The notes under the pieces are model-generated. The model saw only the letters and a list, made by a program, of their open reading frames with translations. It was not told where the DNA came from and did no database searches. The position numbers were made by a program, and so were the translations under genes. This document shows, piece after piece, positions 32,797 to 44,667 of a DNA stretch of 64,000 nucleotides. This stretch comes from Lotus japonicus (Eukaryota > Streptophyta > Magnoliopsida > Fabales > Fabaceae): positions 27,932,743 through 27,996,742 of the forward strand of contig NC_080043.1 of NCBI RefSeq assembly GCF_012489685.1, given 5' to 3'. The number at the start of each line of letters is the position of its first letter. Position 1 is the stretch's first letter.

Positions 32797-35700
32797 ATGT
32801 CGGCAAATACGATGGCTGTTGCTGTTGCAGCTGATATCAGAGTTTCATCCTCATCACTTGCTCTTCATATTTCACCATCATCCTTGTATCAACCAAGGAC
32901 ATTTTTGCTACCAACATCAAAACCAGCTGGGAACCTACATCACAAATTATCCATCATGTCAGTGGCTTCTCCTCACAAGGTAACTTCGCTATAAAATGAT
33001 TTATTTGTTTTCATCATGAGTAGTGTTTAAGGAACACACAATTTGATATTGTTCTTCATGACAGTTGGTAGCTCCTACTCAAACTGATCCTAGGACGAAA
33101 AGTTTGGAGCAAGTTAAAAGAAAAAGCCAAGAGGCATTACTGAAGTCTAGTGATTCAGTGGCAACATTGAAGATGATTGACACCATCCAACGGTTGGGAA
33201 TTGGGCACCATTTTGAAGAAGAGATCAATGTGCTGCTTGGCAGGGAATTGAATTGGGACCCTGCTCAAGATCTCTTTGCCACAGCCCTTCACTTCCGCTT
33301 AAGAAGGCATAATGGCTTGCCTGCTTCTTCAGGTACAATTGTATTACTTTTCTTGTCCTAATTATTATAACAACAAAATAACTACTTCACGCCCCTAGTC
33401 AATATACATTTTGTTTCAATTTATTTTAACTTTCTAAAATTACCCATAACACCTACTTTTTTCGATTTCTATGCATCACTAATATTTTGGAGGAGAAAGA
33501 GCGAAAATTAAATTAAATAAGAATTTTCTTGTCAAAATAACTACTTCACGCCCCTTGGAGGGAATGACGTGAATTTCTTAACCATTGGAGGGAATGACGT
33601 GAAGTTCTTACTTCTTAAAAATAAGAACTATGGTTCTTATATAAGGAGTTTTACTTTATGAGTTTTGTTTTATTACTTTATGAAAATAAAAAGTATAAAT
33701 AATGTGGTTGGTGGGACCAAATGAATAGTGCTAAAAACTAAGAACTAAGAACTCATGGTTGGAGCAAAATTGATTGAGAGTTGCTTAAGCACATGTGGCA
33801 GTACGGACCCACATGAATAATGCTAAGAACTAAGAATGAAGAACTAGCATTGGAGATGCTCTTAGTAATGCATAACTAATGCATCATAACATGCGTTATG
33901 GAAGGATAAAACCTATCTACAATTGCGGCCAAATTAAAAATTTTAATCACTTTCTATAATATTTTATTAACGTGGTGACGGGTGAGTTCTTAAACTTCCT
34001 CTCGTCAATCTAGGTGTCATGCTGACATATAGGCTATGTTTGGCATGTCATTTCAGCTAGCTTATAGCTTATTTGACTAGCTTAAAGCTTATTTGACTAG
34101 CTTAAAAGCTCTTCAAAAGTGTTTGGTGAAGGAGCTTATTTCAGTAGCTTAAAGCTTTAAGCTATAAGCTATCTCAGGTAGCTTATAGCTTAAAGCTTAA
34201 AGCTTATAGCTTATTAAATTTATTCTCATTTTTATCCTTATTATTTTATTAAAATTCCACCATTACCCTTATATATTAATAAAAACACCAAACATATTTT
34301 CCCTTCACACTTACGTATGCAGTTCCCGCCACACCGCTGTGCACCACATGTATTAAAAATATTATACTAAGATGATAAATAACTTGAGTTAATAAAAATA
34401 TATAAAGTGATAATAATTTTAATATTAATATCATATAGGTATTAATGTGAAAATAAAGTAATGTTAAATATAAAAATAATTATACAAGTATGTCATTTTA
34501 TGTCTTTTTACAATTTCAGCTTGTCTAACAGCTAGTTTTACCAAACACTTTTGTTTCAATCACATAGCTTTTCAGCTTTCAGCTATCAGCTTTCAGCTAG
34601 CTTATCAGCTTTCAGCTATCAGCTAACTTATAAGCTTTCAACTAGCTTTTCAGCTTTCAGCTAGCTTATCAGCTAAACATGCCAAACATAGCCATAGAAC
34701 CATATCTACATTTTTTTTTGGTCAAAAAACCATATCTACATTGTTTCCTTAAAAAGAATAGAGATATCAAAACCCATGTAATTTAATATTTTTGTCTTGG
34801 GCTTAAGCTCTCATTTGAATCTCATAGGCCCACTCAGATACTTTATTTGGATTATCAACCTACTAGACTCTAAAACCATGTTAATTTTTTATGAGTGGGA
34901 CTGGTCCAATTCATGAGACCTACTAGACTCTAAAACCATTTACCAAAATAAAAAAAAAAGACTCTAAAACCATGTCAACCTACTAGACTCTAAAATAATA
35001 TTCTTACACATATGCAATTTATATATGCTACTATATGAACATAGGAATTAAATTAATTTTTTCCCAGCATTCTGACCTAGCTTTTGTATAGGTGGCTTCC
35101 TTGCTACAAAAGCCTACTAATTTTGTTAAGTGTTGTTGATTGGTGCTAGACATTTTCAAATTTTTTTTGGACAAGAGTGGGAACTTCAAGGAACCAATCA
35201 TAAAAGATCTTTGGGGAATTTTAAGCCTATATGAGGCATCATATCTAAGGGACCAAGAAGAAGAAGTATTACAACAAGCCATGCACTTCTCTAGGGCTCA
35301 TCTTCATCAGTTAATCCCACACCTTAGTCCTGAAGTTGGCAGCCACATTTCTAGAGCCCTGACCCTTCCAAGGCACCTAAGAATGGCCAGGTTAGAAGCA
35401 AGAAATTACATGGAAGAATACAATCAAGCAAACAGCCAAATACCCTCTCTTCTCGAGTTGGCAAAGTTAGACTTTGACATGGTCCAGTCACTACACCAAA
35501 GAGAATTAGCAGAAATCTCCAGGTGACTTTTTCCTGCACATGATGACCATAGTCTACCTTGGACTAAGAAAAATTTAGTTCAACAAGCATATAGTAATCA
35601 TTACTTTATTTTCAAAATTATATTCTCCAACATTGATTCTCAACAAACACACCATAATTTCTTGGATTTCTTTAGGTGGTGGAAAGAGTTGGAACTTGTT

Positions 35701-36916
35701 GGCAAACTTGGTTTTGCCAGAGATAGACCATCAGAGTGCTTCCTATGGACAGTAGGGATTTTTCCAGAAGCACATCATTCAAATTGCCGCATTGAGCTTA
35801 CAAAAACAATTTGCATTTTGCTAGTTATGGATGACATCTTTGACACTTATGGCTCATTCGATGAACTTATTCTCTTTAACGAGGCAATCAAAAGGTATAT
35901 TTCTAGAATTTGTTGGTATAGACACTTAATTATCAAAATTAATTTGACAATTATAATCAAAATGTAAAATTACTGTTACTTACAGGTGGGATCTTGAGGC
36001 GATGGAGCAGTTGCCTGAATATATGAAGATATGCTATATGGCACTATATAACACCACCCATGAAATTGCATACAGAATTCAAAAAGAGCATGGGATAACT
36101 GTTGTTTCTAACTTGAAAAAAACGGTAAGAATATAAATATCCTAACTATTATTTGAAGTACATAAGAAATTATAAGAGTAAGAGGTTAATGAGAGCCTGC
36201 GTTTAATTTGTGCAGTGGATAGACATATTCGAAGCATTTCTAGAAGAAGCCAAATGGTTCAACAGTGGATACATGCCAAAATTTAGAGAATATTTGGATA
36301 ATGGGGTTACTTCTGCAGGATCATACATGGCCATGGTTCATGCAACATTCCTTGTTGGGGATAGTCTCTCAAAAGAAACCATTTCAATGATGAAGTCAAA
36401 TCCTAGGCTCTTCTCTTGCTCTGGGGAAATTCTTCGACTATGGGACGACTTAGGAACCTCAACGGTATCTCCATATTCATCATATTTAGACATTAACATA
36501 CATCTCTCTTATAATTCCCTAAATTTCCAATAGTATTTATGCTAAAAAATTGAGTTAATTATAGATAAATTAGAACAAGAAATTGGACTTTGTGATGAGA
36601 AATTTTGATGTTTTGTGTCCAGGAGGAACAAGAAAGAGGGGATAATGCTTGCAGCATACAATGCCTCATGAAAGATAATAATGTTTCAGATGAAAATGAA
36701 GCCAGAAAACATATAAGGAGCCTTATTGGGAACTTGTGGCCAGAGCTCAATAGTCTTGCCATGAACGCAATCTCTTTTCCTCCATCAATTGTGAAAGCTT
36801 CTCTTAACATGGCCAGAACTGCTCAAGTTATATATCAACATGGAGATGATAAAAGCGGTTTTACAGTTGACGACTATGTGCAAAAAATGCTCTTTACACC
36901 CTCTCCTAACTATTGA
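32797..36916 (+). CDS. Terpene synthase, TPS-g type (acyclic mono-/sesquiterpene synthase-like), 7 exons
   Basis: Exons: 32797-32979, 33065-33332, 35150-35522, 35676-35894, 35986-36124, 36216-36464, 36623-36916. All introns are GT-AG, the phases match, and the total is 1,725 nt, giving 574 residues and TGA. Residues 1-60 are Ser/Ala-rich with few acids, a likely plastid transit peptide. The class I motif DDIFD is at 327-331 and the NSE/DTE motif DDLGTSTEE at 471-479; both bind the Mg-diphosphate of GPP or FPP. The RRx8W motif of cyclic monoterpene synthases is missing. This, with [14 protein letters not shown], fits TPS-g enzymes such as linalool/nerolidol synthases. The exact product cannot be told from sequence. 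No lesion was seen. Intron 2 (1.8 kb) carries a MITE. Start choice: MSANTM at 32797, with a second ATG five codons on. Confidence 0.93.
34032..34693. mobile_element. MITE in intron 2 of the TPS gene
   Basis: Perfect 16-bp terminal inverted repeats GGCTATGTTTGGCATG / CATGCCAAACATAGCC are flanked by ATA on both sides (34029-34031 and 34694-34696). The subterminal regions are dense in AGCTTATAGCTTA and TCAGCTTTCAGCTA repeats. The length is 662 bp with no ORF. It is PIF/Harbinger-like by size and 3-bp TSD, although ATA is not the canonical TWA. Confidence 0.75.
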
Positions 36917-38640
36917 GATGAAATAGACACCAATATGTGATACACATTTAAGATGATGACTCACTCAATCTGCATAATTCTGTCGTATGTATTTAAGATT
37001 TTTCACAAATTTGTAAAGGGGTGATGGGCTCATTTCTTTCACCATAAAAGTATGCCAATAAACAATGCTGTTTTAATTGAAACTTTTTGGTCCAGATCAA
37101 AGTTATCCTACAATGGAGGCACAATAAACTATGAGTGTCTTGTCACAGGCACAAAAGTACAATCAGGTATGTTTCAAGCGCAGTTTCAGTTCTTCCTATC
37201 TTTGTCTACAGGGGAAGCAAGAAAACAAAAGTGAAAACAGAATTAACCAGACACATTATTTACACAAGGCATGACTAATGTGTGATTAAGCTGACTGTTT
37301 AGGGAGCATGAAGATACTGAAACTAAATACTCTTAAGTCTTTAGAACAAATCAAAAGTGGATAATCTATAACATATAAAAGATAAACCTATGATGCTACT
37401 GAAATCTTGATACCTGCTCAACAAAGTAAATTATATGTTCAATTTAAAATTTTGAGTAGTTTGAACTTTGAAGTCACCGATTTAGGACCTCTATTTTGCA
37501 TAAACCATACCTGCATTTGGTTCTTCATGCGTATGCTCCAACCGCCATTATTGCTCGCTACAGAAATAAATCCAGAAAATGATCACATTCATGTTTCCCA
37601 TTACATCAAATTTGAACAGTCAACCTCTAGCACAATTAGAACAAACTAAGATCACTCACAGTTCCAGGTGCCAGAATAGCATCAAAGAAATCAACGCAAA
37701 ACATTCCCAGGTTTGAGTAAAAGTACCTAGAAAAGCAAAAGAGATAAGGTAGGCAAATATCAGAGACAGAGTCCTAAATTTAGCCCAACTGAAAGCCAGA
37801 GTTCAAACATAACAAGTGCATTGCATGATATATCATGTTGTTTAAATACCATGAATCTGTATCTAAGTATCTTGCTTCTTCAAGATATCATGATGGGAGA
37901 AACAATAAAGTAATTATATCAAGTAGAATTGCACTAGTCAGCACTTCATAAAATGGGCCAACAACAGTACATTGAAGTAAGCAGAGTCAAGTTAAACAGA
38001 ACTTGAAATGAGCACTCACAAATATTTATATTTCTTGTAGATTAGGTGATCTTCATAACAGACAAAGAGTTGTATACAGATACTGGATCAATATAATTTG
38101 TACGAAAACCAGTAATAGGTCATTTCTATAGTCTGATTCACCATTCAAATGCAAAAAATTCATATAGTAATCACAGAACTAGATGAATTGCTTTGGCAAT
38201 GTGATGCTATGAGCATTCTACCTTTAGAAAAATAACTCTGAACCTCTAGCCTCTGCATTTTGGCAAATAGTTTTGCTTCCAACCTCCATGCTCCTTTTCA
38301 GCGACCACCACAGTACCGCGGCGAAGGAACTCCAATGGGCCGCCACCGCGCCATTTGTGTTCTGTGGACTTGGATCCATTTGCTCTTAATAAGCCCAAAA
38401 AAAAAAGCAGAAGCCCACTTGGCTAATAGATTTTATAAGCCAGTAGCAGAGACTAATGAGTATTTTTATTCACAATAATTAAGAACTGAACCTCCAATCA
38501 CAGATTTAAAATATAGGATTATACCTCAATTTTTAATTTAAGGGATTGTTCTCTAGAATAAAGTTGTATGGTTGTCAGACGACAATGCATTATTAAAGAA
38601 ACAAGTATGACTAAATGAAGTCCTACATTTTAGAGATAAG
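36917..38640. other. Intergenic region with weak exon-like pieces on the minus strand
   Basis: Two short blocks on the minus strand have AG before and GT after: 37726-37660 (open frame YFYSNLGMFCVDFFDAILAPGT minus-strand reading is 22 codons) and 37557-37511 (SNNGGWSIRMKNQMQ). Their phases do not join, so they may be relics of a gene or chance. Nothing else was recognised. Confidence 0.3.
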
Positions 38641-38708
38641 CAAGGTATAAGATTATATGCAATGGGGTAGTTGAATCACATATTCAACTGTTGAATAAGT
38701 GCAATGAG

Positions 38709-39568
38709 AGCCTTTGTAATGTTATCTTTAAGATTATTACAAAGTGTTTAGCAAATAGGTTGAAGATAATTTTGCCTGATTTAATTTGTGAGTCTCAAAG
38801 TGCTTTTGTTCTGGGGTGGTTAATAACGGATAATGCTTTAATAGATGAAGAAACGAATTCAAAGCCGGAATGACATTATGACACTCAAACTGGATATGTC
38901 TAAAGCATACGACCGGGTTGAGTGGCCTTTTTCTTGAGAAGGTTATGATCTCTATGGGATTCCCACTTAGTTGGGTGCACTTGATTATGCGATGCGTATC
39001 AACTGTTAATTTTTCCATCCTGCTTAATGGTAATAGACAGGCTCTGTTTGTCTCACATAGGAGACTGAGACAAGGAGACCCTCTATCGCCATATCTTTTA
39101 ATTTTGTGTGGGGAAGTTTTTTTCTGCTATGATTAATAGAGCTGTTTTGAATTCCTCTTACAAGGGGTTAAGGTGTCCAGGTTTGCTCCTGTTATTTCAC
39201 ATTTACTGTTTGCAGATGACAGTGTTATATTTGCTAGAGCAGATGTTCAACAGGCGGAGTGCATTCGAGACATTCTCTCTTCTTAAAAGAGAGCTTCAGG
39301 ACAAGCTATTAATCTTGACAAGTCAATGCTTTCAGTTAGCCGCAATGTACCACAAAATTCTTTTCATGAGCTGAGACAGCTATTGAGGGTTAAGGCAGTG
39401 GAGAGCTTTGATAAGTATTTGGGTCTTCCGACGATCATTGGAAAGTCTAAGACCCAAATATTTAATTTTGTCAAGGATAGAGTTTGGAAGAAGCTCAAAG
39501 GGTGGAAAGAGATATTTTTATCTCGAGCAGGTAGGGAGGTTCTTGTTAAAGCTGTAGTTCAGGCTATT
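38709..39568 (+). pseudogene. LINE reverse transcriptase, degraded 5' segment
   Basis: RT motifs are spread over three frames: [19 protein letters not shown] at the start, LRQGDPLSPYLLILCGE near 39067-39117, and a catalytic FADD-equivalent (FADDSVIFARAD) near 39213-39248. Then KAVESFDKYLGLPTIIGKS follows from about 39390. Several frameshifts and stops (for example TGA near 38871) prevent a continuous product. It is cut at 39568 by the solo LTR and resumes at 42050. Confidence 0.85.
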
Positions 39569-42044
39569 TGTAACGCCCCGATTTCTCGAGTGTCACACAG
39601 TAACCAATTAATCCAATTTTCGTAAAGAATTTTCGTCGATTCAATTATTAATCTTTAATTAATGACAAAGGTTCATTAATTGCGAAACTCTTGAAAGATT
39701 AACCTTTGCAAATCTCGCGGAAGTAAACATCATCCCAAAACTTTTGAATTAAATAAAATAAGTATGAAATATACATCTAAAACCAAAGTAAATTACATCA
39801 ACTTTATTTATCCAAATGAAAGCAAAATAATTGTTCAATGCTTCCCGAACTCGGTACTCTCAACCCAAAGAGAAAATTGATGTCTCTCAACCCAAACCTA
39901 TTCCTTGACCTCTTCCTCTTTATCTTCTTCCTCTTCATCAGGAGTGTAGTCGTCATCCGGTAGTGGCTCGTCACGGAGTATCAGCTCCCAAGAATGGGTC
40001 GTCGCCGTTATCTTCACAACCATCTACCCCCCACAAATAACAAATAAACAAGTAGCGCAAGGGTCAGGTCACAAAAATAACATAATCACAAACCTTATCA
40101 TTAAACGCAATAAATCATTCGCTTATGGGATAATTTTTACAACAGTTAGTTAGTTAGACTAACGCATCCTCACATCACACAACCCACCAAAACTCCTTGG
40201 CCAATCACATACATCCGCAGATGTATAAATCACGTGGATTCGCAATGATCCACAAACACAAGTCCCAAGGTGACCGCAGTCAACCAAATCACGTGGAGCC
40301 GCAATGATCCACAAAATCTCCCTCGCGTGCAAGCTACTGTTTGTCTCTAACAGCATCATCGTTCTCATGGTACATAGTCTCACCTAGACCTATGTTCTAT
40401 TAATTCTCATTTCACTTGCAAGCGAGTAATCACATTCTCTTTGTTACCGACTCTAAAGTCATCCTAGAGTCTTAACAGTTCAACGTCGGATAAAACATAA
40501 ACAACAAGAAATATAATCAACAGCAGAAGGGATTACAGCTGGATGAACGACCTTCTTAAATAAATCTCAGTCAGGCAATTACGTTAAACAGTACCATTGA
40601 GCAAAATGTTCAGAATTTCAACGGACAACTAACTAAATAGCAGATGGATACAAGTTTTTCTGAAATTAAATATCACGTTCGTTTTCTAAAAAAATACATC
40701 AGAAACCACAGTCACTAAAAATGTTCTACAGAACTCATTTCACAACCAATAGTTACGTTCTACACATATCTGGGAAGCGAATTTAAAATCCTACAATTTT
40801 CTAGTTGACCACTTTTTCGTTTGAAAATGGAACTAGGTGATATTGGACCACAGAGTTTACTGTCCAGCGCAGGAAAAACAGCAGGTACATCAGTTACTAA
40901 AAACGTTCTCCAGGACTCATTACTAATTACGTTCTTTATACGCCTGGAAAGCTGATTAAAACTCATACAACTTCTTAGTTCACTGAATTTTCATTTGAAC
41001 GCCAGAACTGAGTGATATTGGACCTCGAAGTTCGCTTTCCAGCACAGAAAACTGGCAGCGTCCCTTCGGCCTCAAAATTTCTTTACGTATGTTCAAGTCT
41101 AGGGTTCCTACTTGATTCAACCTGATTCAAACTCTAAGCCAAGAATCCCTAATAAACATGATTTTCAAGCATAAAGGTCCAGCAACATTTATGATCATAG
41201 AACTCATGCAAGACAATCAATAACACATCTATTCTCATGAAAATTCTCATAGCAAAAACCTAATCATTCTACCTAACCTAAGACCAGCCCTTACCTTGCT
41301 ATTTGGGTGGTGCAAAGAGATGAAAGATGAAGTGTGGAATTCTGGTTTTTCCCTTCCTCTCCCACGCGTCTCCCTTCTTCTCTCTTTCTCTCTCGCTCGC
41401 GTTTCCTTCTCTCTCTCGCACGTACACGGCAGGCGGTGGCTAGGGTGCAAGCGGCGGCGGCAATGGTGCAAGGAGGAGACTTCTCTCACTTTCTCTCTTC
41501 TGTTTTACGTGCTGCAGAGGTGCACAGGGTTTCTATCTTCAGATTTGTGTGAAAAGAAAACCCTTCCCCCCACCCCCCAAAACCCTCATAAACCCGCGGC
41601 CTCCCCCTCTTCATGGGCTAGGGTTTCTTTTTTTTTCCAAGCCCAATCCAAGTCAACTCTCTTGACCCACTAATTTCCAAGTAATCAGACCTGAAACCCA
41701 AATAAAACCCTCCCCCTTTCTCTAAAATCAAAGGTAAATTCGGAATTAAAAAGTTATTATTTCAACAAAAAATCGCTGGCACTGTACAGCCAGACCTTCG
41801 CTCACTAAAATTCAATTATCTGGAGCTACAGATATCGGATTGACACGAAACCAATTGAAGAATTTAGCTAACTCAGAGAGCTACAACTCTCATGAAGGAA
41901 GATTCTCCAGAAAAGGTCGTTAAGACCTCTCAAAAATTCATACAAGGTCACAGGCAGATTAGCAATAAAGTCAAACTTCACTACAAACTTTATTTTTATT
42001 GAATAAATCACTTAACATTACATAGTAAAGGTTAGGGTCTTGCA
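39569..42044 (-). mobile_element. 2.48 kb solo LTR (TSD CTATT) inside the LINE
   Basis: The unit runs from TGTAACGCCCCGATTTC to AGGGTCTTGCA and is flanked by CTATT at 39564-39568 and 42045-42049. Removing the unit plus one TSD copy rejoins the LINE frame seamlessly (VQAI before, PAYVMSCFVLPDGF after). It has no RT or integrase. Orientation is taken from the related unit at 10399-14417, where TGTGAGACCC is the start. Read on the minus strand it ends with a short frame finishing in an acidic run (DDDYTPDEEEEDKEEEVKE, near 39975-39915), then the terminal GGGGCGTTACA. Confidence 0.88.
40710..41052. repeat. Diverged tandem duplication, ~180-bp unit, in the solo LTR
   Basis: The block at about 40710-40875 (GTCACTAAAAATGTTCT ... 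GATATTGGACCACAGAG) recurs at about 40890-41052 (GTTACTAAAAACGTTCT ... GATATTGGACCTCGAAG). The copies differ by many substitutions. Confidence 0.8.
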
Positions 42045-42049
42045 CTATT

Positions 42050-43707
42050 CCTGCTTATGTCATGTCTTGTTTTGTTCTTCCAGATGGCTTTTGTGATCAG
42101 ATTGAGAGCATGATTAGTAGGTTTTATTGGGGGGTGATGTTTCTAAACGGAGTCTTCATTGGACTAAATGGGACAATCTATGTCGTACAAAAGATGATGG
42201 TGGGCTGGGTTTTCGGGATTTCAAGTCGTTTAATTTAGCTCTTGTTGCTAAGAATTGGTGAAGAATTTACAATAACCCGAACTCTTTGTTTAGCCGGGTG
42301 TTCAAGTCGGTGTACTTCCCTAGTGGCAATCTCATTGGGGAAAAAAAAGGGTATAGACCTAGTTATGCTTGGTCAAGCTTGTTGAAGACAAGTTGGATCT
42401 TTGAGAGAGGGGGTAGGTGGCGAGTGGGAAATGGTGAATCTATTACTATGTTGATGATGCTTGGCTCCCTAATGGGTCTCCTTTGATTTTTAGACAGGAT
42501 GTCATGCAAGATTTGCAGCTGAATAAAGTAGCTAATTTGTTGACTCATGGAAGGTGGAACGTGGCCCTGATTGAACATGTCTTCAACCCGGCCACCGCTC
42601 AGTGCATTCTCGCAGTTCCCTTACCGGTTCAGCCGTGTGATGATCTTCTCTTCTGGCCCGAGACTAGTGATGGCTGGTACACGGCCAAGTCGGGGTATGA
42701 GTTTATCTGTAGGTACCATGCTAGCGGGACGACATCCTCGTCCACTGCTCTGGTGATTCCGACGGTGTTTTGGAGGAAGGTGTGGCACTCTTCCGCCTTA
42801 CCTAGGTGCAAAGAGCTGGTGTGGCATGCGACTTCTGGTTTCTTGCCTGTTCGTAGCAGACTCCAGCGTTGTGGAGTTGATGTTGACCCGACGTGCTCGT
42901 GGTGTGGGCCGGAGGACGAAACAACGAGTCACATTCTGTTGTTGTGCCCAGTGGTCTCGTGCCTCTAGTTTGCAGCGCTGGGCTTGCGTGTTTCCGGGAC
43001 TGGATCATTTTATGAGGTTATGGATGGTATTGTTGCACAGTTGGATGAAGAGCTAGTAGGAATGGTTTTCACTTTGGTTTATGTTATTTGGGAAGCTAGG
43101 AATGCTCTTGTTTTTTTATCAGAAGGAGGTGCAGGTGTCTCACGTTTTACCCAGGTTGGAAGCTCTCCGTGCTCTTCCCAGGCCCACGCGGCTCCCGCAG
43201 CCACGCATGCAGGAAACGACAGCTTGGAAACGACCACCGGCAGGTTGGATCAAGATTAATTTTGATGTGTCGGTGAGACACAAGGTGGCTGGTTTTGGTT
43301 GTTTGGCGAGAGATGAGGAGGGGGAAGTTCTTGCAGCTGCAACTTTGGCACCGGTTCTGATGCAATCAACAAGACTTGCAGAGGCTCTGTGTTTCCGATG
43401 GGCATTGCGTTTAGCCATTGATTTGGGGTTTCACCATGTCTGTTTTGAGACTGACTCTTTGAAGCTATTCCAGTGGTGGCGCCGCAGAACCAGAGGGTCA
43501 TCTTACCTTGATTTAATTATTTCTGATTGTCGTACGCTTGCTTTAGCTTTTTCACATTTGGATGTTTCTTTTATTCGTAGATCCGGCAACAGTGCCGCTG
43601 ACTTGTTGGCCCGGGGTGCTTCCTCTTTTTTGGTTTGGATAGAGGAGGGACTTCCTGGTCTTGATGCTTTAGTTCGTTCTGACATTTTGGCCTCTAGGCC
43701 GGCTTGA
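42050..43707 (+). pseudogene. LINE 3' segment: end of RT, RVT zinc-binding and RNase H domains
   Basis: The part after the solo LTR reads PAYVMSCFVLPDGF, then WTKWDNLCRTKDDGGLGFRD. An RVT zinc-binding region follows at 42483-42968 (GWYTAKSGYEF, CSWCGPEDETTSHILLLCP). An RNase H frame at 43081-43707 starts with PAGWIKINFDVSVRHK near 43234 and carries FETDSLKLFQWW and a C-terminal SGNSAADLLARGAS. RNase H degrades RNA in hybrids during retrotransposition. Frameshifts separate the blocks (near 42960-43080), so the protein is broken. The poly-A tail follows the stop by about 25 bp. Confidence 0.85.
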
Positions 43708-43745
43708 TTTCAATATATTTGAACACATTTCAAAAAAAAAAAAAA

Positions 43746-44610
43746 GAATAGGTGCAATGGGATAGTTGAATGGCATGTTTAATGTTCAACATGTTGAATA
43801 CTTTCAACATAGTTGAATGAATAGTAAATGAGCACACTCAACACACTTGACAAAATCTCATTGGTTTTTGTAATTTTCAGATTTTTATCTCATTCTAATT
43901 ATTTTGGGTCAATTATTTCGTAGTAAATTAATTTTTTTCACCAAAATTCATCATTTTTTTTGTCTATAAATAGAGACTTGGAAAAGACATTTTCCCCCTC
44001 TAGTTTTTCTATTTAGCCTCCAATAAACTCTTGTTTGTTGCTCTAAACTTGCAAGAAAAAATTAATTAAGAATAAAAATTAAAAAAAACTAAACTAGAAA
44101 GAAAAAAAACCCTTAATTATTTTAATTTATTTAAATCGATGATAATTGTTATTAATATATAATCACAAAAACATAAACATAAAAGAAAATACGAATATGA
44201 AATAAAAATGGTGGAGTAGGGTGTTGAATTGTATTAAACAAAACTATTGTAATGAGTAAAAGTTGAATGTGTGTTAAATTATTAGGTAGAAAGGAGAGAA
44301 GATGATGTGGAGTGTAAAAAGTGAAAAAGGAGGATGTTGAATGGCAAAACCATTGTACATAATCTAATAGTACATAAGTTTAAAGAGCAATTCACTCATT
44401 GCCTTGAGTACTTTAAGATTTTATGGGGAAACGACTCTAACATAAAATTATATTATGGTATCAGAGTTGAAAATGTCAAACGGCTCATGATAAAAAGCTC
44501 AAGAAAAAAAAGACAATATAGGCATAATGAAACATCTATTAAAATAGATGACACTAGAATAAAATCTACAATAGCCCATAAAGAGCTATCACCGTAAATG
44601 ATCTTAATAA
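43746..44610. other. MITE-like and LTR-relic sequence
   Basis: GTGCAATGGGATAGTTGAAT near 43752 and, inverted, ACAATGGTTTTGCCATTCAA near 44353-44334 suggest an imperfect terminal inverted repeat of about 600 bp. A TATGGTATCAGAGTTG at 44454-44469 resembles the tRNA-iMet PBS of copia elements and may mark an old LTR end. Neither is well bounded. Confidence 0.35.
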
Positions 44611-44667
44611 AATTCATTCTTATATTTTTTTTTTGTTACAATGAGTGGAAGAAAACAACCACAAGCA

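Larger units (their letters stand above)
38709..43745 (+). mobile_element. L1-type LINE, 5'-truncated, split by a solo LTR
   Basis: A 16-bp imperfect duplication GAATA(A/G)GTGCAATG(A/G)G brackets it at 38693-38708 and 43746-43761. It starts abruptly inside the RT domain ([12 protein letters not shown]) and ends in a 13-A run at 43733-43745. Without the LTR at 39569-42044 the LINE is about 2.56 kb. Truncation at the 5' end, a poly-A tail and a variable-length TSD are standard marks of LINE insertion. Confidence 0.88.

Noticed and set aside
33395..33870. Repeated TACTTCACGCCCC and AAGAACTAAGAACT motifs in TPS intron 2
   Set aside because: They suggest MITE remnants, but I could not define terminal repeats or a TSD.
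41296..41673. 125-codon plus-strand ORF in the solo LTR
   Set aside because: It lies in a TCTC/pyrimidine-rich stretch of the LTR and is low complexity. The complementary strand is the LTR sense strand.
43970..43985. TATA box (CTATAAATAGAG) as a gene promoter
   Set aside because: No ORF of substance follows, and the region looks like MITE or LTR relics.
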